Positions 13,111-22,488 of a stretch of 64,000 nt of DNA are shown piece after piece. The position numbers and the translations under genes were made by a program. The DNA is from Microbacterium saccharophilum. Lineage in GTDB: Bacteria; Actinomycetota; Actinomycetes; Actinomycetales; Microbacteriaceae. Under the pieces are notes generated by a model. That model saw nothing but the letters and a program-made list of their open reading frames with translations, had not been told where the DNA came from and searched no databases. The stretch lies in NCBI RefSeq assembly GCF_007992455.1, contig NZ_BKAH01000001.1, positions 124,001-188,000 of the forward strand. Reading direction: 5' to 3'. Each line of letters begins with the position of its first letter. Position 1 is the stretch's first letter.

Positions 13111-13909
13111 CCCGACCAGGACCGTGCCCGGCGCGCAGGCGATCGCCCGCGCCGCCGCGCTGCTGCGGCTCGTGACGGCGGGCGGCGAGCACGGACGCGG
13201 CGTGCAGGAGCTCGCCCGGGACGCCGGGCTCTCCCGGTCGACCGCGCACCGGCTGCTCACGGCCCTGCGCGCGGAGGGCCTCGTGGATCAGGACGAGCGC
13301 ACGTCGCGGTGGATGCCGGGACCCGAGCTGTTCCTCATGGGCTCGGTGGCCGCGGCGCGTTATGACGTGACGCACCTCGCCGGCGACATCGTCCGCTCGC
13401 TCGCCGTCAGGACGGAGGAGAGCGCCTTCCTCTCGGTGCGGCGCGGCGATGAGACGGTGTGCCTGCTGCGCGAGGAGGGGTCGTTCCCCATCCGCTCCTT
13501 CGTGCTCAGCGAGGGCGTGCGCTTCCCGCTGGGCGTCGCCTCGGCGGGACTCGCGATCCTCGCGTTCCTCCCCGAGGCGGAGGGCGAGGCCTATTTCGCG
13601 CGTCATCCGGAGCTCGCCACGAGCTGGGGGGCGTCCCACGATGCGGACGCGCTGCGCCCGCGCCTTGCGGAGACCCGCGACCGGGGCTACGCCGTCAACC
13701 CGGGTCTCATCGTGGAGGGCAGCTGGGGAATCGGCGCGGCCGTGTTCGACCAGTCCGGCAGCCCGGCCTGGGCGCTGAGCCTCACGGGCGTCGGATTCCG
13801 GTTCGGGCCCGACCGGCTGACGCTCCTCGGTCGCACGCTGCTGGCCCACGCGCACCAGCTGACGACCCGCATCGCGTCTGCCCGGCGCGGCGTCAGCCGA
13901 GCGCGCTGA
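13103..13909 (+). CDS. IclR-family transcriptional regulator
   Basis: A 268-residue regulator: an N-terminal winged helix-turn-helix (about residues 18-75, with GVQELARDAGLSRSTAHRLLTALRAEGLV) and a C-terminal effector-binding domain with FVLSEGVRFPLGVASAGLAILAF and the late RDRGYAVNPGLIVEGSWGIGAAVFD. It is divergent from scoA-scoB-thiolase and presumably controls that operon in response to an acid metabolite. The GTG start is fixed by the -10 box 7 bases upstream. Its 3' end overlaps the convergent hydrolase gene by 17 bases. Confidence 0.9.
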   Translation: MDTPTRTVPGAQAIARAAALLRLVTAGGEHGRGVQELARDAGLSRSTAHRLLTALRAEGLVDQDERTSRWMPGPELFLMGSVAAARYDVTHLAGDIVRSLAVRTEESAFLSVRRGDETVCLLREEGSFPIRSFVLSEGVRFPLGVASAGLAILAFLPEAEGEAYFARHPELATSWGASHDADALRPRLAETRDRGYAVNPGLIVEGSWGIGAAVFDQSGSPAWALSLTGVGFRFGPDRLTLLGRTLLAHAHQLTTRIASARRGVSRAR

Positions 13910-14789
13910 GCTCCTCCCGGATGACAGCCGCCACGCCGCGGGCGCCGGGCTCGGACATGACGACGGTGTAGTGGTTGAGGTCGTCCCAGCGCTCGTGCCG
14001 CACGGCGGGATAGGTCGCCACCAGGCGCGCCGCGTGCTCCGGCGAGTACAGCCCCGGCGCCTCGTTCTGCAGACCGCGCGGCACGGTGAGGAACCGCGTC
14101 GGGTGGCCGAGGGCCGCGAGGGCGTCGGTGACCGCCGTGCCGGTGTTGAGGTCGACGGTGTCCTCGAGGGTCGTCCGGTAGCTCGTCGCGGGACGCAGCG
14201 ACCCGCCGCCGTCCGGCACAAGATCGTACGCCAGGTACTCCTCGAGCTCCGGCGTCCAGTCCGCCGCGAACGCCGGGTGCGCACGCCACAGGGCGAGGTA
14301 GGCGGCGACGTCGGGGAAGCGCATCGACAGGCGCTCGGCCGTGGGTCCGAGGATGGCGGCGACGAGCTCGTCGCCGGAGAGCCCCGGCGGGGTCGCGAGC
14401 GGGAGGCCGCCGTCGACGAGCAGCAGGCGCGCGAGCAGGCCGGGATGCCGGTGCGCGAACGCGAGCGACACGAACGCGCCCATGGAATGCCCGACCACGA
14501 GCCCGGCCGGGATGTCCAGGTGCGCGAAGACCGCCGCGAGGTCGTCGGCATGGGCGGCCATGCCGGCCGGTCCGCTGAGCTCGTTGCTGCGGCCGCGGCC
14601 GCGCAGGTCGGGGGCGACGATCCGGACGCCCGGCAGCGCCTCCGCGACGAGCTGCCAGGCGAGATGCGACGCCGTGACGCCGTGCACCGCGACGACCGTC
14701 GGGGCGCCGGGGGTGCCGTCCTCCCAGACCCCCACGCGCAGGTCGCCGCCGCGGACCGGCACGTCGAGCGTGCGATAGGTCCGCGTCAT
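13893..14789 (-). CDS. alpha/beta hydrolase
   Basis: A 298-residue alpha/beta-fold hydrolase. The oxyanion-hole HG is at residues 36-37 (VAVHGVTAS) and the nucleophile elbow is GHSMG with S102; a late His (DDLNHYTVV) fits the catalytic triad. No signal peptide, so cytoplasmic. The start ATG overlaps the stop of the 3-hydroxybutyrate dehydrogenase gene. As the last gene of a nine-gene operon it may open an ester or lactone to give the acid handled by its neighbours. The natural substrate cannot be read from sequence. Confidence 0.85.
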   Translation of the reverse strand: MTRTYRTLDVPVRGGDLRVGVWEDGTPGAPTVVAVHGVTASHLAWQLVAEALPGVRIVAPDLRGRGRSNELSGPAGMAAHADDLAAVFAHLDIPAGLVVGHSMGAFVSLAFAHRHPGLLARLLLVDGGLPLATPPGLSGDELVAAILGPTAERLSMRFPDVAAYLALWRAHPAFAADWTPELEEYLAYDLVPDGGGSLRPATSYRTTLEDTVDLNTGTAVTDALAALGHPTRFLTVPRGLQNEAPGLYSPEHAARLVATYPAVRHERWDDLNHYTVVMSEPGARGVAAVIREELSALG

Positions 14790-15538
14790 CGCGCCGTCCA
14801 CCCGCCGTCCATCGTGTAGCTCGCGCCCGTGACCATGCCGGCGCGGTCCGACGCCAGCCAGCCGGCGAGGGAGGCGACCTCGTCGGCCTCGACGAGGCGC
14901 TTGATGGCGGTCTCGGTGAGCATGATCTTCTCCACGACCTCGCTCTCCGGGATGCCGTGCAGCGTCGCCTGGTCGGCGATCTGCTTCTCCACGAGCGGCG
15001 TCCGCACGTAGGCCGGGTTGATGCAGTTGCTCGTGACCCCGTGCGGCCCGCCCTCCAGCGCCGTCACCTTGGACAGCCCCTCGAGGGCGTGCTTGGCCGA
15101 GACGTACGCCGACTTGTAGGCGCTCGCTCGCAGGCCGTGGGCGCTGGAGATGTTGATGATCCGCCCCCAGGAGCGTTCGTACATCCGGGGCAGCACGGCG
15201 CGGATGAGGAGGAAGGGCGACTCGACCATGAGGCGGTGCATGAAGCGGAACCGCTCCGGGTCGAACTCGTGGATCGGGGCGACCGTCTGCACTCCGGCGT
15301 TGTTGACGAGGATGTCGACATCGAGGTCGAGCCGCTCCTGGGCCGCCGTGTCGGACAGGTCGACGACCCACGACTCCCCCGCGACGGCCGCTGCCGCGTC
15401 CGCGGCGGCCTCCGCGTTGAAGTCGGCGACGATCACGTGCGCACCGCGCGCGGCGAACTCGTGCGCGCACGCGAGGCCGATGCCGCTGCCCGCGCCCGTG
15501 ATGAGGGCGCGCCGCCCCGCGAGATCCTGTTCAGTCAT
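14786..15538 (-). CDS. bdhA: 3-hydroxybutyrate dehydrogenase (SDR family)
   Basis: A 250-residue short-chain dehydrogenase: cofactor motif TGAGSGIG at residues 14-21, NNAG at 79-82, catalytic S132, Y145 and K149 (AYVSAKH). The segment NPAYVRTPLVEKQIADQA and the IKRLVEADEVA stretch near the C-terminus are characteristic of 3-hydroxybutyrate dehydrogenases and differ from general SDRs. It should interconvert (R)-3-hydroxybutyrate and acetoacetate with NAD, feeding the CoA-transferase and thiolase encoded 2 kb away. Its start overlaps the TetR stop by 8 bases. Confidence 0.88.
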   Translation of the reverse strand: MTEQDLAGRRALITGAGSGIGLACAHEFAARGAHVIVADFNAEAAADAAAAVAGESWVVDLSDTAAQERLDLDVDILVNNAGVQTVAPIHEFDPERFRFMHRLMVESPFLLIRAVLPRMYERSWGRIINISSAHGLRASAYKSAYVSAKHALEGLSKVTALEGGPHGVTSNCINPAYVRTPLVEKQIADQATLHGIPESEVVEKIMLTETAIKRLVEADEVASLAGWLASDRAGMVTGASYTMDGGWTAR

Positions 15539-16223
15539 CCTCTGCTCCCTTGCTCGTCCGCGCCGCCAGCGCGTTCTGGATGAACCGCATCATGTGGTCG
15601 ATCACCTCGGCCGGCATCGTCGCCGGGGGCTTGCCGTCGGCATCCCGCTCCCACAGCAGGAACCGCATGCCGATCAGCTCTCCCACACCCATGAGCGCCC
15701 ATGCCGTCACCTCGGGGTCGAGCCGGTCGTCGACGTCGCCGTGCTGCTGCGCGGCGCGCAGGCCCGCCTCGTACCCCTCGACGATGCGCGTGTAGTGCAG
15801 GCGCAGCGTCTCCGGGGACACGAACTCGGCCTCTCGCACGATCCGGTACAGGGCCGGGTGGGCCGCGGTGAAGCGGAAGAACCCCTCGAAGCCCGCCCGC
15901 TCCGCGTCGATGCGGTTCGCGGCTCCCGCCATCGCCTCGGCCATCGAGTGGCGGACGCGCCGGTTGAGGTCGACGACGAGCTCCTCGAAGATCTGCTGCT
16001 TGCCGTCGAAGTAGAGGTAGAAGGTGCCGAGGCCGATGCCCGCGCGCTCGGTGATCTTGACGATGGAGGCCTCGTGGTAGCCGACCGCCGCGAAGACCAC
16101 CTCGGCGGCCTCCAGCAGCTTCCGGCGTGTCGCCTCGCCCCGCTTGGTGAGCGGCTTGCCGGTCGTCGCCGACAGCGTGGCGGGCACCTGGCCGAGGGTC
16201 TCGACGTGGTCAGCGGCGCTCAT
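15531..16223 (-). CDS. TetR-family regulator within the operon
   Basis: A 230-residue TetR-type repressor. The DNA-binding domain is at about residues 28-76 (TRRKLLEAAEVVFAAVGYHE, then GIGLGTFYLYFDGKQQIFEEL); the rest is a helical ligand-binding domain. It is encoded inside the operon, overlapping the acyl-CoA ligase by 14 bases and bdhA by 8 bases, which suggests autoregulation of the whole unit. A candidate operator precedes livK at 22489-22508. Confidence 0.9.
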   Translation of the reverse strand: MSAADHVETLGQVPATLSATTGKPLTKRGEATRRKLLEAAEVVFAAVGYHEASIVKITERAGIGLGTFYLYFDGKQQIFEELVVDLNRRVRHSMAEAMAGAANRIDAERAGFEGFFRFTAAHPALYRIVREAEFVSPETLRLHYTRIVEGYEAGLRAAQQHGDVDDRLDPEVTAWALMGVGELIGMRFLLWERDADGKPPATMPAEVIDHMMRFIQNALAARTSKGAEDD

Positions 16224-17781
16224 GGGCGTCCTCCTGGATCAGGGCGATCGCGCGTTCGCGCAGCGCCGCCCGGGCGATCTTCTCGATGGTCGAGCGGGGC
16301 AGCTCGTCGAGGAAGCCGATGCGCACGGGCACTTTGAAGCCGGCGAGCTCGGCGCGCGCGTGGGCGAGCACCTCGTCCTCGCCGAGCGCGACGCCCGGGC
16401 GCCGGACCACGAACGCGACGCCGCGCTCCCCCCACACGGGATCGGGAACGCCGACCACCGCCGCATCGGCGATCCCGGGATGCAGCCGCAGGGCGCGCTC
16501 GACCTCGGCCGGCGCGACGTTCTCGCCGCCGGAGATGTAGACGTCCTTCAACCGGTCGACGATCGTGAAGACGCCGTCGGCGCCCCGGTGGACGATGTCG
16601 CCCGTGCGCAGCCATTCCCCGTGCCGGGCGCGCGCCGTCGCGTCCTCGTCGTGCAGATAGCCGGTGAAGACGCTGGGCCCCCGCACCCAGAGCTCCCCCG
16701 TCGCCGCGCCGTCCAGCGGAAGGAGGGTCGACGGGTCGACGACGCAGACGTCGACGTGCGGGTAGGGCCGGCCCACGGCGCCGGGATGACGGAGGGCCTC
16801 GGCGCCGGGGAGGAAGAGGACGTTGGGCGCCGCCTCGGTGAGCCCGTAGCCCTGGGTGAGCGGCACCCCGGCGTCGGCCCACGCCGTCGCCAGATCGAGC
16901 GGCATCGTCGCACCGCCGACGAGGGCGACGCGCAGACTCCGGAGGGCAGAGCCCCGAAAGCGCGGATCGTCCGCGAGCTGCCGGTACTGGGTGGGGACGC
17001 CCATCATGGCCGTGACCCCCCGCTCGGCGATGAGCTGCAGGACGCGGCTCGGCTGGAACGACCGTTCCAGCACGACGGTCGCCCCGACCCACCAGGCGAG
17101 GAGGGGCTGCACGTTCCAGGCGGCCACGTGGAACTGCGGGAGCATGGCGAGGACGACGTCGTCGGCGGTGAGCTGCATGGCCCCGGCGAGGGCGAGGTTG
17201 TTCCAGAAGCAGTTCGCGTGCGAGAGCACGACGCCCTTCGGCGCGGACTCGCTGCCCGAGGTGTAGATGACCAGGAGGGGGTCATCGTCGCGGACGGGCC
17301 GGAGCGGCGCCGCGGGGCCGTGCTTCGCGGGGACCGCGGCCTCGATCTCGGTCGTGCCGAGGAGGGCGACGGGCGGCCTGACCGCCAGGCGGCGGAGCGC
17401 CTCGGCGGCGACGCCGACGTACTCGTCCTCGACGAGGACGAGCGCGGGGTCGGATCGGTCCAATGCCTCGCCGAGCTCCCGCGGCGCGAGCCGCCAGGAC
17501 AGCGGGACGAAGGCGACCCCGGCGCGCGCGCACGCGAAGAACACCACGACATGGTCGATGGAGTTCCCGGAGATCGTCGCGAGGCGATCGCCGGGGCCGT
17601 ACCCGGCACGGCGGAGGCGCAGGGCGAGTTCGCGGGCCCGGTCATCGAGGTCGGCGTACCCGATCGTGACGCCGCGGTCGTCGATCGCCGTGCGATCCGG
17701 CGCCGCCGCCGCCCGGTCGGCGAGCCAGCGCCCCACGGTGTGCGGCCCGTCGCCGCCCTGATCCATCCCGAGGTCGGTCAT
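16210..17781 (-). CDS. AMP-forming acyl-CoA ligase
   Basis: A 523-residue member of the ANL adenylating family that activates a carboxylic acid with ATP and CoA. The nucleotide motif YTSGSESAPKGVVLSH is at residues 173-188 and YGLTE is in the middle; the hinge region RLKDVYISGGENVAPAEVE and the catalytic C-terminal Lys (RSTIEKIAR) are all present. The start ATG overlaps the livM stop; an ATG five codons later is an alternative. It probably activates the acid imported by the Liv-type transporter encoded just upstream. Chain length or aromatic preference cannot be told. Confidence 0.92.
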   Translation of the reverse strand: MTDLGMDQGGDGPHTVGRWLADRAAAAPDRTAIDDRGVTIGYADLDDRARELALRLRRAGYGPGDRLATISGNSIDHVVVFFACARAGVAFVPLSWRLAPRELGEALDRSDPALVLVEDEYVGVAAEALRRLAVRPPVALLGTTEIEAAVPAKHGPAAPLRPVRDDDPLLVIYTSGSESAPKGVVLSHANCFWNNLALAGAMQLTADDVVLAMLPQFHVAAWNVQPLLAWWVGATVVLERSFQPSRVLQLIAERGVTAMMGVPTQYRQLADDPRFRGSALRSLRVALVGGATMPLDLATAWADAGVPLTQGYGLTEAAPNVLFLPGAEALRHPGAVGRPYPHVDVCVVDPSTLLPLDGAATGELWVRGPSVFTGYLHDEDATARARHGEWLRTGDIVHRGADGVFTIVDRLKDVYISGGENVAPAEVERALRLHPGIADAAVVGVPDPVWGERGVAFVVRRPGVALGEDEVLAHARAELAGFKVPVRIGFLDELPRSTIEKIARAALRERAIALIQEDAHERR

Positions 17782-18920
17782 GCGCGCGCTTCCACGGGGG
17801 CGTCGGCTTCCGCGGGGGCGTCGTCGAGCTGGCGCAGCTGCGTCCGCGTCCGCTCGCCCCGGCGCCGGCGGATCGCGGCGTCGACGGTGCCGGCGATGCC
17901 GCCGGGCAGGAACATCACGACGAGGATGAACAGCACGCCGAGGAGGAAGAGCGGCTCGGACAACGGGATGCGGAGGACGTCCGGCAGCGTCTCGATCCAC
18001 TCCGCCCGCGCGAGCGCCGTGAGCCGCTGGTCGAGGATCGTGTAGAGCACGCCCCCCACGATCGCACCCCAGCGGAACCCGACGCCACCGAGGACCACCA
18101 TGACGAGGACCGTGATGGTGAGGTCGGCGCCCACGGCGCTCGGCTGCGTGCCGGACTGCAGGAGCATGTACGCGATGCCGGCGAGGGCGGCGCACCCCGC
18201 CGCGACGACGAAGACGATGAGCTTGGCCGTGTACGGGCGCAGCCCCAGCACCTGCACCCGCAGCTCGTTCTCCCGCGTCGCCTCGGCGAGGTGGCCCAGA
18301 CGTGACCGGTCCACCCACAGCACCACGAGGTAGACGATCACGAGCACGATGAGCGCGAACCAGTACAGGTTGCGCGTGTTGACGACCCCGACGAGCCACT
18401 CCGGAACCTGCGCGACAGGCAGCCGCATCCCCTCTTCGCCGCCGGTGACCTGCTGATTGCGGCGGACGAGGACCGAACCGGCCTGCGCGAAGGCGAGCGT
18501 GACCATCGCGAACGGGATGCCGGCGACGCGCATCGAGACGGCGCCGGTGACGACCGCGATGAGGAGCCCGCCGACGAGGGCGATGAGGATGCCGGGCCAG
18601 AGCGGCACCTCGAAGTACTTCAGCGCGATGCCCAGGCCGTAGGCGCCGGCGCCGAAGTAGAGGGCATGGCCGAAGGACAGCATCCCGGCCGTGCCGAGGA
18701 GCAGGTTGTAGGACAGCGCGAGGGCGGCGAACACCATGCAGAGGGACAGCAGCGCGAGGCTGCCGGGGGTGTAGGTCGGCCCCGGGAGGATCCCGGGCAG
18801 CGAGATGTCCAGGAGCGGCAGCACCGCCATGACCACGACGAGTGCCGCGCCGATGACGAACGGCAGGGCGGCGCCCTTCCGGCCGGGGATGAGCGTCGGG
18901 ACGCCCGTGGTGACGGTCAT
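17778..18920 (-). CDS. livM: branched-chain-amino-acid-type ABC transporter permease LivM
   Basis: A 380-residue inner-membrane permease with about ten hydrophobic helices and the family segments LSYNLLLGTAGMLSFGHALYFG and VLGGVGFRWGAIVGG. It starts with a 4-base overlap on livH. The C-terminal 40 residues are charged (RRRRGERTRTQLRQ and onward) and cytoplasmic. It forms the channel with LivH. The coupled acyl-CoA ligase implies a carboxylic acid rather than an amino acid as cargo. Confidence 0.93.
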   Translation of the reverse strand: MTVTTGVPTLIPGRKGAALPFVIGAALVVVMAVLPLLDISLPGILPGPTYTPGSLALLSLCMVFAALALSYNLLLGTAGMLSFGHALYFGAGAYGLGIALKYFEVPLWPGILIALVGGLLIAVVTGAVSMRVAGIPFAMVTLAFAQAGSVLVRRNQQVTGGEEGMRLPVAQVPEWLVGVVNTRNLYWFALIVLVIVYLVVLWVDRSRLGHLAEATRENELRVQVLGLRPYTAKLIVFVVAAGCAALAGIAYMLLQSGTQPSAVGADLTITVLVMVVLGGVGFRWGAIVGGVLYTILDQRLTALARAEWIETLPDVLRIPLSEPLFLLGVLFILVVMFLPGGIAGTVDAAIRRRRGERTRTQLRQLDDAPAEADAPVEARA

Positions 18921-19792
18921 GCGGTCCTCCCCATGAGTCCGCGCGGGCGGACCAGCAGCACGAGGGCCAGCAGCACGACGACGATGAAGTCGCCGGTGCC
19001 CTCCAGGTAGAAGTTCGCGAACTGCTGGAGCACGGCGACGAGCACCGACGCGATCGCGGCGCCGGTGAGGGAGCCGAGGCCGCCGATGACGGTCACGATG
19101 AACGCGAAGATGAGCAGCGTCGCCCCGAGGTGGGCCGACACGAAGGTCGAATAGTGCATCGCGAGCACGCCGCCGATGCCGGCCGCGGCGCCGCCGATCG
19201 CGAAGACGAGCGTGAAGCTCTTCCGCACGTCGATGCCGAGGGCCGTCACCATGGCGCGGTTCTCGACGCCGGCGCGGATGATCATGCCGTAGCGCGTCTT
19301 CTGCAGGAACAGCACGAGCGCGGCCAGCACGATGGCGGCGGCGATCATGAGCACCCAGTAGGTGTTCGGGATCTTCGCGCCGAGCACCTCGGTGGTGCCC
19401 TTGAGCCACGGGGGTCCCGCGATGTTGATGGCGTCCGTCCCCCAGATGCCCTCGAACAGCGCGACGGCGGCGAAGGACAGGCCCACCGTGACGAGCACCT
19501 GCTCGATGTGCCGCTCGTACAGCGGGCGGATGAGGATGAGCTCGGTCAGCGTCGCGAAGACCGCGCCGACGGCGGCGCCCACGAGGATCGAGACGAGGAA
19601 CGAGCCCCAGGATGCCGTGCCGAGGGCCTGCGCGACCTGCCAGCCGATGAAGGCGCTGAGGGTCAGGAACGCGCCGTGCGCGAAGTTCAGCACGTGCATG
19701 AGTCCGTAGATGAGGCTGAGGCCCGATGCGACGAGGAAGTACAGCGCGCCGAGACCGATGCCGGTGAGGAGGATGAGGACGAGGCTGCTCAC
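18917..19792 (-). CDS. livH: branched-chain-amino-acid-type ABC transporter permease LivH
   Basis: A 291-residue permease of the LivH family with eight or so hydrophobic helices; GLSLIYGLMHVLNFAHGAF near residue 25 and FIVTVIGGLGSLTGA near residue 235 are diagnostic. It starts at GTG overlapping the livF stop by 4 bases. It pairs with LivM in the membrane. Confidence 0.94.
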   Translation of the reverse strand: MSSLVLILLTGIGLGALYFLVASGLSLIYGLMHVLNFAHGAFLTLSAFIGWQVAQALGTASWGSFLVSILVGAAVGAVFATLTELILIRPLYERHIEQVLVTVGLSFAAVALFEGIWGTDAINIAGPPWLKGTTEVLGAKIPNTYWVLMIAAAIVLAALVLFLQKTRYGMIIRAGVENRAMVTALGIDVRKSFTLVFAIGGAAAGIGGVLAMHYSTFVSAHLGATLLIFAFIVTVIGGLGSLTGAAIASVLVAVLQQFANFYLEGTGDFIVVVLLALVLLVRPRGLMGRTA

Positions 19793-20499
19793 GCGTGCAC
19801 CTCCGCGCTGACGCCGAGGAGGCGCATCGTGAGGGCGCGGTCGTCGAGGATCTCCCGGGCAGGCCCCGTGTGCACGACCCGGCCGCCGGCGATCACGACG
19901 GCGTCGTCGGCGAGCTGGCGGACGACGTCGAGGTTCTGCTCGACGAGCAGGATGGGGACGATCTTGGCGGCTTCCTGCAGCGCGTCGGCGACTTCGGCGA
20001 CGATGCGCGGCGCGAGGCCCTTCGTGGGCTCGTCGACGAGCAGGAGGACGTTCTCGTTCAGGAGCGCCCGCGCGAGGGAGACCATCTGCTGCTGGCCGCC
20101 GGAGAGCGTCCCGGCCATCTGACCCCGACGGGCCACGAGGTCGGGGAAGAGCTCGGCGACGAACTCGCGGCGCGGGTTCTTGGTGCGCTCGGCGAGCGCG
20201 AGGTTCTCGGCCACCGTGAGCTTGGCGAAGACCTCGCGGTCCTCCGGGACGTACCCCACTCCGCGCTGCACGATCCGGTGGGTGGGAAGAGAGTCGATGC
20301 GCTCCCCCGCGAGCGTCACCGCGCCACGGCGGCTGATGAGGCCCAGGATGCCGCGGAGCGTCGAGGTCTTCCCGACGCCGTTGCGTCCGAGGACCGCCGT
20401 GATGCCCGTGGCCGGGACGGCGAAGGTGACGTCCTCCACGACCTGCTGGCCCGCGATGGAGGCCGACAGATGCTCGACGGTGAGGATCGGCGCCGTCAT
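19789..20499 (-). CDS. livF: Liv-type ABC transporter ATPase LivF
   Basis: A 236-residue ATPase. Walker A is GRNGVGKTS (residues 38-46), the signature is LSGGQQQMVSLARAL, Walker B is LLLVDEPTKGLAP, then the switch His equivalent is in LVEQN (Q/N form typical of LivF). It energises import together with LivG. It is coupled to livG and livH by 4-base overlaps. Confidence 0.95.
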   Translation of the reverse strand: MTAPILTVEHLSASIAGQQVVEDVTFAVPATGITAVLGRNGVGKTSTLRGILGLISRRGAVTLAGERIDSLPTHRIVQRGVGYVPEDREVFAKLTVAENLALAERTKNPRREFVAELFPDLVARRGQMAGTLSGGQQQMVSLARALLNENVLLLVDEPTKGLAPRIVAEVADALQEAAKIVPILLVEQNLDVVRQLADDAVVIAGGRVVHTGPAREILDDRALTMRLLGVSAEVHA

Positions 20500-21257
20500 G
20501 CCGCGGTCCCGAGGTAGGCGCTCTGCACGGTGGGGTTCTCCATGATCTTCTGGGGCGTGTCGAACGCGATGATCGAGCCGGCGTACATGACGGCGACCTT
20601 CTCGACGAGCCCCATGAGGACGTCGATGTGGTGCTCCACCATGAGCACGGTGCACTGCTTGTCGCGCTGCATGTCGCGGATGTTCTCCACGAGTCCCGCG
20701 ACGTCCCCCGACGCGACGCCCGCCATCGGCTCGTCCAGCAGCACGATGGCGGCGTCGGTCGCGAGGATCACCGCGATCTCGAGCTTTCGCTTGTCGCCGT
20801 GCGACAGGTCGCCGGCCGGGGTGTCGAGCTTGTGGGTGAGGCCCACCAGGGTCAGCTTCTCCAGCGCGAGGGCCGTCGCGGCGTCCGTCCGCCGCGGGAA
20901 GCGCAGGAGGGAGTAGTTGCCGCCGAGGGAGACCTGGGCCGCGAGCCGCACGTTCTCCAGGACGCTCAGCCGCGGGAACAGACTCGAGGTCTGGAAGGTG
21001 CGCCCCAGTCCCGCCCGCGCCCGCTGGGGCACGGACGAGCGGGTGACGTCGTCGCCGTTCATCAGGATGCGGCCTGCCGTCGGCCGTGCGACGCCGGAGA
21101 TCACGTTGAAGAGCGTGGTCTTGCCGGCGCCGTTCGGGCCGATCACGCCGACCAGGGAGCCGGGCGCGACGTCGAGGTCGACATCCTTCAGAATGGTGGC
21201 TCCGCCGATCTGCAGGCCGAGGCCCTCGATGCGGAGCGCGGACGGGACGGGACTCAC
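20496..21257 (-). CDS. livG: Liv-type ABC transporter ATPase LivG
   Basis: A 253-residue ATPase with Walker [10 protein letters not shown] (residues 40-48) and Walker B IVLLDEPMAGV followed by the switch in MVEHHIDVLMGL, as in LivG. The signature loop is degenerate: DLSHGDKRKLEIA replaces LSGG, which is common in LivG. It starts at GTG overlapping the livK stop. It partners LivF. Confidence 0.94.
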   Translation of the reverse strand: MSPVPSALRIEGLGLQIGGATILKDVDLDVAPGSLVGVIGPNGAGKTTLFNVISGVARPTAGRILMNGDDVTRSSVPQRARAGLGRTFQTSSLFPRLSVLENVRLAAQVSLGGNYSLLRFPRRTDAATALALEKLTLVGLTHKLDTPAGDLSHGDKRKLEIAVILATDAAIVLLDEPMAGVASGDVAGLVENIRDMQRDKQCTVLMVEHHIDVLMGLVEKVAVMYAGSIIAFDTPQKIMENPTVQSAYLGTAA

Positions 21258-22456
21258 GGTGCCTCGGCCGGTGCGACCTCGTCGGCGGCGACGGTGTCCA
21301 CGAGTTCCGGGACGAAGCCGGACCCGTCGGCGACGAGCTTGACCTGGTACATCTCCTGCAGCAGGGCGTGGTCGCTCGCGCGCACCGTCATGGCGCCCTT
21401 GGGGCCGTCGAACTCGAAGCCCTCCAGCGCCGAGATCATGGCATCCACGTCACCCTTGCCCTCTTCGATGGCGTGCACCAGCATGAGTGCCGCGTTGAAC
21501 CCGTCCGGCGTGAACAGGTCCGGCGTGCCGCCGGCTGCCTCCACGGCCTCGACCATCGCGGCGTTCACGTCGTTGTCGGGGGCGCCGGCGAAGTAGTGGT
21601 TCAGGAAGCTGATCTTCTCGGACGCCTCGCCGTACGCGCCGAACGTGGCGGTGTCGCCGAGCCCGGTGACGACCGGGATGTCGTCGAGGACGCCCTGCTG
21701 GCTCATCGCCTGCCACATCGCGCCGGAGGTGGCGCCGGCCCATGCGACGAAGACGAGGTCGGGCTGGGCGGTCAGCACCTGCTGCGCGAACGGGGTGAAC
21801 TCGGTCACGTCCTCCGCGACGAGGACGCTGTTCACGGTCGCGCCCTTGCCGCCGAGGATCGCCTTGACGGCGGCCTCGTTGCCCTGCCCGAACGCGTTGT
21901 TCTGCGCGAAGACCGTGACGGTCTTGCCGGAGATGTCGTCGAGGAAGGTGCCGGCAGTCGCGACGTCCTGCGCGGACTGGCGGCCGGTGCGGAACGTGTA
22001 GTCGTTGATGCCGGTGACGGCGTCGGCGGCGGCGGGGCCGGAGAGGAAGAGGACCTGGTTCTGCGCGGCCTGCTCGGCCACGGCCAGCGCGACGCCGGAG
22101 GAGGCGCTGCCGGCGAGGATGTTCACGCCCTCGCCGATGAGCTCCTTCGCGAGGTTGACGGCGGTGTCGGGGTCCCCCGCGTCGTCGCGGTAGTCGACCG
22201 TGATGGTCGTGCCGCCGACCTCGTTGGTGCCGTCGGTGGCGTAGTCGAGCCCGGCCTTGAAGCCGTCGAGATACTGCTTGCCGTATCCGGCCAGCGGGCC
22301 GGTCTCGCTCGTGATGACGCCGACCGTGATCTCCTCCGGTCCGGCATCCGCCGTGCCCGATGCGCTCGGGGCGGCGGTCGACGGCGCACAGGCCGCCAGA
22401 GCGAGGGCGGCCGTGGCGACCATGGACCCCAGGAGCAACTTCTTCGTAACCCGCAT
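21254..22456 (-). CDS. livK: Liv-type ABC transporter substrate-binding lipoprotein
   Basis: A 400-residue periplasmic-binding-type protein with a lipoprotein signal: basic start MRVTKKLL, hydrophobic core, lipobox LAAC with C23 as the lipidated residue, then a Ser/Ala linker. The mature part begins EEITVGVITSETGPLAGYG, as in the Leu/Ile/Val-binding family, which also takes aromatic acids, amides and other carboxylates. It is the first gene of the nine-gene operon. The ATG has a GAAAGG site upstream. The substrate is not known and, given the neighbours, may be an acyl or hydroxy acid. Confidence 0.93.
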   Translation of the reverse strand: MRVTKKLLLGSMVATAALALAACAPSTAAPSASGTADAGPEEITVGVITSETGPLAGYGKQYLDGFKAGLDYATDGTNEVGGTTITVDYRDDAGDPDTAVNLAKELIGEGVNILAGSASSGVALAVAEQAAQNQVLFLSGPAAADAVTGINDYTFRTGRQSAQDVATAGTFLDDISGKTVTVFAQNNAFGQGNEAAVKAILGGKGATVNSVLVAEDVTEFTPFAQQVLTAQPDLVFVAWAGATSGAMWQAMSQQGVLDDIPVVTGLGDTATFGAYGEASEKISFLNHYFAGAPDNDVNAAMVEAVEAAGGTPDLFTPDGFNAALMLVHAIEEGKGDVDAMISALEGFEFDGPKGAMTVRASDHALLQEMYQVKLVADGSGFVPELVDTVAADEVAPAEAP

Positions 22457-22488
22457 GTGCGTGCCTTTCACCATTGGAAGGGAGTCAG

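Noticed and set aside
17778..22456. Plain branched-chain amino acid importer
   Set aside because: Protein families match, but the genes are fused by overlaps to an acyl-CoA ligase, a 3-hydroxybutyrate dehydrogenase and a hydrolase, so that label for the substrate is not supported by context.
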